DNA from: Prosthecobacter debontii
Lineage (GTDB): Bacteria; Verrucomicrobiota; Verrucomicrobiia; Verrucomicrobiales; Verrucomicrobiaceae
DNA length: 64,000 nt
Direction of reading: 5' to 3'
Assembly: GCF_900167535.1 (NCBI RefSeq)
Contig: NZ_FUYE01000005.1
Location: 1-64,000 of the forward strand
Positions 59,221 to 64,000 of this stretch are shown piece after piece; the stretch's first letter is position 1, and every line of letters starts with the position of its first letter. The notes under the pieces were generated by a model. That model saw only the letters and a list, made by a program, of their open reading frames with translations. It was not told where the DNA came from and did not search any database. Made by a program: the position numbers and the translations under genes.

Positions 59221-60528
59221 ATGATTCGCGTTCGCTTTGCCCCTTCCCCCACTGGTGACCTCCACGTCGGCGGTGCCCGCACGGCTTTGTTCAACTGGCT
59301 GTATGCCCGCAAACACGGAGGCACCTTCATTCTGCGCATTGAAGATACCGACGGCGCACGCAATACCGAGGAAGCCTCCGCAGGCATCCTCAAAGGGCTG
59401 AAGTGGCTGGGCCTGGACTGGGATGAAGGTCCAGAGAAAGGTGGTGACTACGGCCCCTACTACCAGAGCCAGCGCAAGCACATCTATGATGCCTATCTGG
59501 ACAAACTGACCGCCATGGGCCGCACCTATGTCGAGGAAAATGGTGCCGTGCGTTTCAAATTCAGCCGCACCGCCATCACCGTGCATGACATGGTGTGTGG
59601 TGACGTGACCTTTGCCCCCACCGAAGAGCCGGACATGACGCTGCGCCGCCCGGACGGCAGCTACATCTTCCACTTCGTCAATGTGGTGGATGATATCGAG
59701 ATGAAGATGACCCACGTCTTCCGTGGTGAGGACCATCTGTCCAATACCTGGAAGCACATCGATCTTTTCAACGCCTTCGGGGCCACCCCACCGACCTATG
59801 CGCACATCCCGCTGATCCTGAACAGCGACAGCTCAAAGATGAGCAAACGCGATGCCGGCAGTGCCATCGAGAAGAGCTACATGAATGGCGGCTTCCTAGC
59901 CGATGCCGTGTTCAACTACCTTTGTTTGTTAGGCTGGACCCCACGCACCGAGGCAGAAGTGCTCAGCCGGGAAACGCTCACGTCCCTGTTTGAGCCTGGA
60001 GAAATCCACAGCTCCAATGCCCGCTTCGACATGCAGAAGTGCAGTTGGTTCAATGCCCAGTATCTGCGCGCCCTCAGCCCCGAGGCTCTGTTTGCCGCCA
60101 CTCGTCCCTTCCTGGATGAAGCGGGTCTGAAGATCACCGATGAAGCGGTGGCGGCTGCGGCTGTTTACAGTGTGAAGGAAAAGGTCAGTCTGCTGACCGA
60201 GATTCCTGCCTGGGTGCATTACTTCTTCCGCGAAGACTACCCGTATGAGGATGAAGTGGTGACCAAGCTGAAGGCCAAGCCGGAAAACCCCGCCTTGTTG
60301 GAAGCCGCCATGAAAGCCTTTGCCACTCTGCCCGACTGGACGGAACTCGCCGTGCATACGGCCATCGAGGAAGCCGCGAAGGGTGCTGGGGTGAAACCCG
60401 GCGCGCTCATGCCCCTGCTGCGTTTTGCCCTCAGTGGCCAATCCCGCGGGCCTAGCGTGAGCACCATCGCTCACCTGATCGGTAAGGAGAGCACCGTGCA
60501 GCGCATCCAGCGGACTTTGGCACTGTGA
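59221..60528 (+). CDS. gltX: Glutamyl-tRNA synthetase
   Basis: The 435-residue protein has the class I signatures: HIGH-like HVGG at 15-18 (FAPSPTGDLHVGGARTAL) and KMSKR at 206-210 (SDSSKMSKRDAG). Also visible are RIEDTD, YQSQRKHIY, VFRGEDHLSNT and the anticodon-binding domain in the last 150 residues. It charges tRNA-Glu, and in organisms without glutaminyl-tRNA synthetase also tRNA-Gln. At 435 residues it is a little shorter than usual (about 470-490). It is followed by a hairpin and ppk1. Confidence 0.96.
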   Translation: MIRVRFAPSPTGDLHVGGARTALFNWLYARKHGGTFILRIEDTDGARNTEEASAGILKGLKWLGLDWDEGPEKGGDYGPYYQSQRKHIYDAYLDKLTAMGRTYVEENGAVRFKFSRTAITVHDMVCGDVTFAPTEEPDMTLRRPDGSYIFHFVNVVDDIEMKMTHVFRGEDHLSNTWKHIDLFNAFGATPPTYAHIPLILNSDSSKMSKRDAGSAIEKSYMNGGFLADAVFNYLCLLGWTPRTEAEVLSRETLTSLFEPGEIHSSNARFDMQKCSWFNAQYLRALSPEALFAATRPFLDEAGLKITDEAVAAAAVYSVKEKVSLLTEIPAWVHYFFREDYPYEDEVVTKLKAKPENPALLEAAMKAFATLPDWTELAVHTAIEEAAKGAGVKPGALMPLLRFALSGQSRGPSVSTIAHLIGKESTVQRIQRTLAL

Positions 60529-60544
60529 AATGCGCCTGGTTGGG

Positions 60545-60570
60545 CTGGGAATCGCCCTTGCGATTTCCAG
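60545..60570. terminator. Hairpin between gltX and ppk1
   Basis: An 11-bp stem with one G-U pair, CTGGGAATCGC (60545-60555) and GCGATTTCCAG (60560-60570), is 16 bases after the gltX stop. No T-run follows, so it may be a weak or Rho-dependent terminator. Confidence 0.45.
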
Positions 60571-60621
60571 TCTGCATGAACGTCACTTGCAGGATGTGGA
60601 CGTTTCCGTAATCGTGTTCTC

Positions 60622-62751
60622 ATGCCCCAACCTAAGCCAGCCTCTGCTTTCAAGGACGAACACTTCATCAATCGCGAGCTGAGCTGGCTGGCGTTCAATG
60701 AGCGTGTCTTGGACGAAGCCGCCCGCTCGGAGTTGCCTGTGCTGGAACGCGTCAAATTCCTCGCCATCACGGCCTCGAATCTGGATGAGTTCTTCATGGT
60801 CCGGGTAGGCGCGCTGCAACTGCTCCGCGAGCAAGGCCGCCGTGTGAAGGACCACGCCGGGCTGACCCCGACCCAGCAGTGGGATCAGATCCAGCAGCGG
60901 GCCAGCGCCTTCGTGGCCCGGCAGTATGAGATCCTCAATCAGGAACTCCTGCCTGTGCTCAAAGAGAATGGCATCCGCCGTCTCTCGCCGAGTGAATTAA
61001 CCCCCGCCCAGAAGACCTATCTGGAGGACTACTTCACCGAGCACGTCTTCCCAGTTCTCTCCCCCATCGCTCTGGACGATGATGCCCCGCGTGTCGCCGT
61101 GCCTGCCCTGCAGATCATCCTGCTCTGTGCGGTGCAGTCAGAGACGGATGGCAAGCCCACTCGGCGCATGGTGCTCTTCACCTTACCTTCCAACCTCCCC
61201 CGCCATGTCCAGGTGCCGGAGTTCGAAGGTGGTCAGTATGCCTATGTGAATCTGGAGGATCTGATCTGCCTCTTCCTCGGCCAGTATTTCCCTTCGGAGA
61301 AAGTGCTCTCCAGCGCACGCTTCCGCTTGAGCCGAAACTCTGACATCGCCGTGGATGATGAGAGCGCTTTCGACCTGGCCAGCGAGATGGAAGATATTCT
61401 CGAAGCCCGACTTCAGAGCCCCACCATCCGCATCGAGATCGAGGATGGGGCACCGCGAGATTTGATCAAAGCCATCCGCGATCTCTGTGGGGCACGTAGC
61501 GCCCAGGTTTACACGATCCCTGGGGAACTGGATCTGCGGGCTTACTTCGTCATCGCCGGACTGTCAGGTTATGAGCAGCTCAAAGTGGAGCCCTGGGATA
61601 GCCAGCCGTCCTCCCAGATCGAGCCCGGAGAAAGCATGTTTGAGGCGATCAAGCGTGGCGATATCCTGCTGCATCATCCCTTTGAAAGCTTTGATCCCGT
61701 GCTGCATCTCATCGAAGAAGCCGCGGCTGATCCGGATGTCATCGCCATCAAGCAGATCCTCTATCGCACGGCGAAGAACAGTCGCATCATCAGTGCCCTC
61801 ATTCGCGCTGCGCAGGCGGGCAAACACGTCACCGTGCTGGTGGAGTTGAAGGCCCGCTTCGATGAAGCGCGTAACCTCGAACGTGCGGAGGAATTGCTGA
61901 ACGCTGGAGCCCAGATCATCTATGGGGTGCGTGGCCTGAAGACCCACGCCAAGATCTGCCTCGTCATGCGCCGGGAGGCGGGGCACATGATGCGTTACAT
62001 GCACTTTGGCACCGGTAACTACAATGAAGCGACCTCCAAGCTTTATACCGACATCAGTTACCTGACCTGCCGTCAAAACTACGGCAGTGATGCCAGCGCT
62101 TTCTTCAACACCGTCACGGGGCGCTCCCGCTTCGTTCACTTCGAGCGCATCTCCATGGCGCCCTTCGGCCTGCGTGAGCGCCTGCTCAGCATGATCGAGA
62201 GTGAAACCGAGCGTGCCCGCCAGGGCGAGGAAGCGGAGATCATGCTGAAGATGAATGCGCTGGAAGATCGCCAGATGATCGAGGCGCTTTATCAGGCCTC
62301 TCAAGCTGGAGTGAAAATCCGCCTGAACGTCCGTGGCATCTGCTGCCTACGCCCCGGTGTGAAGGGGCTGAGTGAAAACATCACGGTCATCAGCATCATT
62401 GACCGTTACCTGGAGCACGCCCGCATCTATCACTTCCGCCAGGGTGGCCGCCCAGTCATCTTCATCAGCAGTGCAGATTTCATGAACCGCAACCTTTCCA
62501 AACGGGTGGAGCTGCTCGTCCCCGTGGAGGATAAGGAGGCGAAGAAACGCCTCACCAGCATCATGGAAACGCACTTTGCGGATACTTCCCGAGGTCGCAT
62601 TTTAAAAGCCGATGGCGCTTGGGTTTCCCAGGCCAGTTCCGGCACCAAACTACAGCGGTCCCAGCAGATCTTTGCCATCGAGGCCGCCAAGCGCCTGCGC
62701 CAGCGCAATCAAGCGCCGGACGTTCTCGTGCCTCACGTGCCGAAGGCGTGA
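60622..62751 (+). CDS. ppk1: Polyphosphate kinase
   Basis: The 709-residue protein is a typical PPK1: N-terminal FINRELSWLAFNERVLDEA, head domain, and C-terminal PLD-like domains with catalytic His442 (GLKTHAKICLVMRRE) and a second His near 599 (LEHARIYHF). Also conserved are DPDVIAIKQILYRT, ELKARFDEARN, GTGNYNEATSKLYTD and FISSADFMNRNLSKR. It transfers the terminal phosphate of ATP to polyphosphate and works in reverse. No ppx gene is adjacent. Confidence 0.97.
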   Translation: MPQPKPASAFKDEHFINRELSWLAFNERVLDEAARSELPVLERVKFLAITASNLDEFFMVRVGALQLLREQGRRVKDHAGLTPTQQWDQIQQRASAFVARQYEILNQELLPVLKENGIRRLSPSELTPAQKTYLEDYFTEHVFPVLSPIALDDDAPRVAVPALQIILLCAVQSETDGKPTRRMVLFTLPSNLPRHVQVPEFEGGQYAYVNLEDLICLFLGQYFPSEKVLSSARFRLSRNSDIAVDDESAFDLASEMEDILEARLQSPTIRIEIEDGAPRDLIKAIRDLCGARSAQVYTIPGELDLRAYFVIAGLSGYEQLKVEPWDSQPSSQIEPGESMFEAIKRGDILLHHPFESFDPVLHLIEEAAADPDVIAIKQILYRTAKNSRIISALIRAAQAGKHVTVLVELKARFDEARNLERAEELLNAGAQIIYGVRGLKTHAKICLVMRREAGHMMRYMHFGTGNYNEATSKLYTDISYLTCRQNYGSDASAFFNTVTGRSRFVHFERISMAPFGLRERLLSMIESETERARQGEEAEIMLKMNALEDRQMIEALYQASQAGVKIRLNVRGICCLRPGVKGLSENITVISIIDRYLEHARIYHFRQGGRPVIFISSADFMNRNLSKRVELLVPVEDKEAKKRLTSIMETHFADTSRGRILKADGAWVSQASSGTKLQRSQQIFAIEAAKRLRQRNQAPDVLVPHVPKA

Positions 62752-62773
62752 GGATTGGCTTTGAATCAAATGA

Positions 62774-62794
62774 TGCGGCCAATTCTTGGCCGCA
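62774..62794. terminator. Hairpin after ppk1
   Basis: A perfect 9-bp inverted repeat, TGCGGCCAA (62774-62782) and TTGGCCGCA (62786-62794), with a three-base loop lies 23 bases after the ppk1 stop. There is no T-run. Confidence 0.5.
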
Positions 62795-62808
62795 CGTTCC
62801 CGGACTGA

Positions 62809-62835
62809 GATACGGGCAAGGTTTTTGCCCGTATC
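62809..62835. terminator. Second hairpin between convergent genes
   Basis: GATACGGGCAA (62809-62819) and TTGCCCGTATC (62825-62835) form a perfect 11-bp stem with a five-base loop. It is 7 bases from the stop codon of the convergent gene at 62842, so it may serve both genes. Confidence 0.6.
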
Positions 62836-62841
62836 AGCGCG

Positions 62842-63414
62842 TCAGGCCTCTTTAGGCTGCACATTCGGCACCGAAGGACCCATGGCTTGGGCAAACTTGA
62901 TCTTCGAACGTAGCAGCAGGGTGCCAAAACAAAGATCAGCCAGAGGCAGCACCACATTGAAGTTTTTATGCATGTAGCGGTGATGCAGCAGGTGATGCCC
63001 GTTTAAACGACGAAACAATAGATTGGCCTCCATGCGGCGGGCCTTAGGCAGATGCATGCACCAGTGAATGCGCTCGTAAGTCACATAGTAGGCGGCAATC
63101 GCAACGAGGGCTCCCCAGAAAACCGCGGAGGTCCCGATGGCCCAGGCCGCTAGGGCAAAAGGCAGGCTGCCGCCCAAAATGAGAACCGGACCATTCCACC
63201 AAGCCATGGGGATGGTTTCTTTATCCGAGTCGTGAATGAGGTGATAGGTTTCATCCGCCTTAAAAATCTGGTGATGCACCACCGCATGTGCACGGAAGGG
63301 ATATTTGAAGCCTAACATAGGCTTGTGCATCAGATGCTTGTGGATGGCCCATTCAAAGAATGAGGCGTAAGCAGTTGCAACGGCAAAAGCGGATAGAAAG
63401 CAGATGATTAACAT
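62842..63414 (-). CDS. Fatty acid hydroxylase/sterol desaturase-like membrane protein
   Basis: The 190-residue protein has several hydrophobic segments and the histidine clusters of the fatty acid hydroxylase superfamily: HKHLMH (25-30 region), HAVVHH, and HHLLHHRYMHKNFN near the C-terminus. These clusters bind two iron atoms in known enzymes. It may hydroxylate or desaturate a lipid or carotenoid, but the substrate is unknown. It is shorter than most family members (about 250), so a first helix pair may be missing. It converges with ppk1. Confidence 0.75.
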   Translation of the reverse strand: MLIICFLSAFAVATAYASFFEWAIHKHLMHKPMLGFKYPFRAHAVVHHQIFKADETYHLIHDSDKETIPMAWWNGPVLILGGSLPFALAAWAIGTSAVFWGALVAIAAYYVTYERIHWCMHLPKARRMEANLLFRRLNGHHLLHHRYMHKNFNVVLPLADLCFGTLLLRSKIKFAQAMGPSVPNVQPKEA

Positions 63415-63431
63415 GGTCGAAGTGGGGGGCG

Positions 63432-63480
63432 AAGCCCGGCTTTTTTAAGAGGGGCGGATCTTTCCTCGAAAGCCGGGCTT
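63432..63480. repeat. 12-bp inverted repeat between leftward genes
   Basis: AAGCCCGGCTTT (63432-63443) and AAAGCCGGGCTT (63469-63480) form a perfect 12-bp pair with a 25-base loop. It lies just after the stop of the RRM gene. Its long loop and lack of a T-run make it a poor terminator, though a role in mRNA 3' end stability is possible. Confidence 0.55.
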
Positions 63481-63494
63481 TGCGCTAGAGATTT

Positions 63495-63815
63495 TTACCA
63501 CCGACGAGATTTGCGATCGTTGCGGTCATTGGAACCACCACGATTGCCAGAAAAGGCGGGCCGCTCTTCGCGAGGGCGGGCCTCATTGACGGCCATCGGG
63601 CGGCCATTCCAATTCTTGCCGTCGTTGCCACGGATCGCGGCTTCCATGCCTTCAGTGGTATCCATGGTGACAAACGCAAAGCCACGCGGGCGCTGGGTCT
63701 CCCGATCCATGACGATGGCCACCTCGTTCACTTGACCGAATTCGCTGAACAGATCGCGGAGGTCGAGTTCTGTGGCCTCAAAGGGGAGGTTACCCACAAA
63801 CATTTTCGTATTCAT
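63495..63815 (-). CDS. RRM-type RNA-binding protein
   Basis: The ATG at 63815 gives a 106-residue protein with one RNA-recognition motif (residues 2-80). RNP2 is MFVGNLPFE and RNP1 is RGFAFVTM, both with the aromatic residues needed for RNA stacking. The tail (PREERPAFSGNRGGSNDRNDRKSRRW) is basic and Gly/Arg/Asn-rich. Such small RRM proteins in bacteria are often cold-induced RNA chaperones. A TTG nine bases upstream (63824) is an alternative start. The 185 bases to the window end show no other supported gene. Confidence 0.9.
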   Translation of the reverse strand: MNTKMFVGNLPFEATELDLRDLFSEFGQVNEVAIVMDRETQRPRGFAFVTMDTTEGMEAAIRGNDGKNWNGRPMAVNEARPREERPAFSGNRGGSNDRNDRKSRRW

Positions 63816-64000
63816 ATGCTGCAAGTTCGAGGCCTTTTTGCTTTTTAAGCAGGCCCCGAAGATCCGGGTTTACGTTCATCACCGAATCTACACTCACCTG
63901 ATGAACTGCCATGGCCTAAATCAATCAGGAAGAGCTCGAACGTGAATCCTATCGTCTCGACCCCTTCTAGAAGCAACCAGAATGTCAAATATCTTCATCC

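Noticed and set aside
1..64000. tRNA, rRNA or riboswitch genes
   Set aside because: No tRNA-like cloverleaf ends or rRNA segments were noticed in the intergenic regions, which are mostly short; a covariance-model scan was not possible here.

Overview
The window reads as a chromosomal segment of a Gram-negative member of the Verrucomicrobiota, probably close to Prosthecobacter or Verrucomicrobium. This is an inference from gene content, not from a search. The clues are a Tat-exported DUF1501 protein, a PEP-CTERM anchored surface protein, an ECF-type sigma factor next to a Ser/Thr kinase with an extracytoplasmic sensor, a second large receptor-like kinase with HEAT repeats, TonB/ExbB/ExbD, lipoproteins, and frequent absence of clear Shine-Dalgarno sequences. 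DNA is moderately GC-rich. I see no rRNA, tRNA, CRISPR array or prophage; the only mobile-element trace is an IS5-type transposase end at the left edge.

Layout. 0-10 kb: transposase tail, then cell-envelope genes (NlpC/P60-like peptidase, amidase lipoprotein, MGDG-synthase-like glycosyltransferase, an active HtrA protease translationally coupled to a pseudo-protease with a PDZ inserted in its second barrel, a class A PBP, a GDP-mannose dehydrogenase, a CorA-like protein). 10-20 kb: FeS photolyase and SDR, an AT-richer unknown membrane protein, rpoA-rplQ with terminator, a C39-like peptidase, Ldh-type dehydrogenase and uppS. 20-32 kb: LptA-like lipoprotein, GHL10 hydrolase, ammonium transporter behind a near-perfect sigma-54 promoter, MFS permease, a heptamer tandem repeat, phosphodiesterase, DUF1501, a ParA / unknown / NucS-like nuclease gene row, peptidase, phosphoesterase and glycosyltransferase.

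32-40 kb: an iron-uptake operon (TonB-dependent receptor, PiuC-like dioxygenase, PepSY membrane protein) divergent from a PEP-CTERM surface protein that has a sigma-54-like promoter, then a cardiolipin-synthase-like PLD protein. 40-47 kb: the ECF sigma factor and its neighbouring kinase, which share a promoter-like motif at identical spacing, followed by small enzymes, a Kef-type antiporter and a TPR protein. 47-54 kb: tonB-exbB-exbD plus a coupled coiled-coil protein, and the large HEAT-repeat kinase. 54-64 kb: ABC ATPase, small lipoprotein, speA, a VWA protein with five tandem repeats, gltX, ppk1, a histidine-motif hydroxylase-like membrane protein and an RRM RNA-binding protein.

The strongest new signals are the shared ECF promoter (40450-40476 and 41267-41293), the ParA/unknown/nuclease cluster (28203-30234), the coupled active/pseudo HtrA pair (3842-5907) and the two sigma-54-type promoters.
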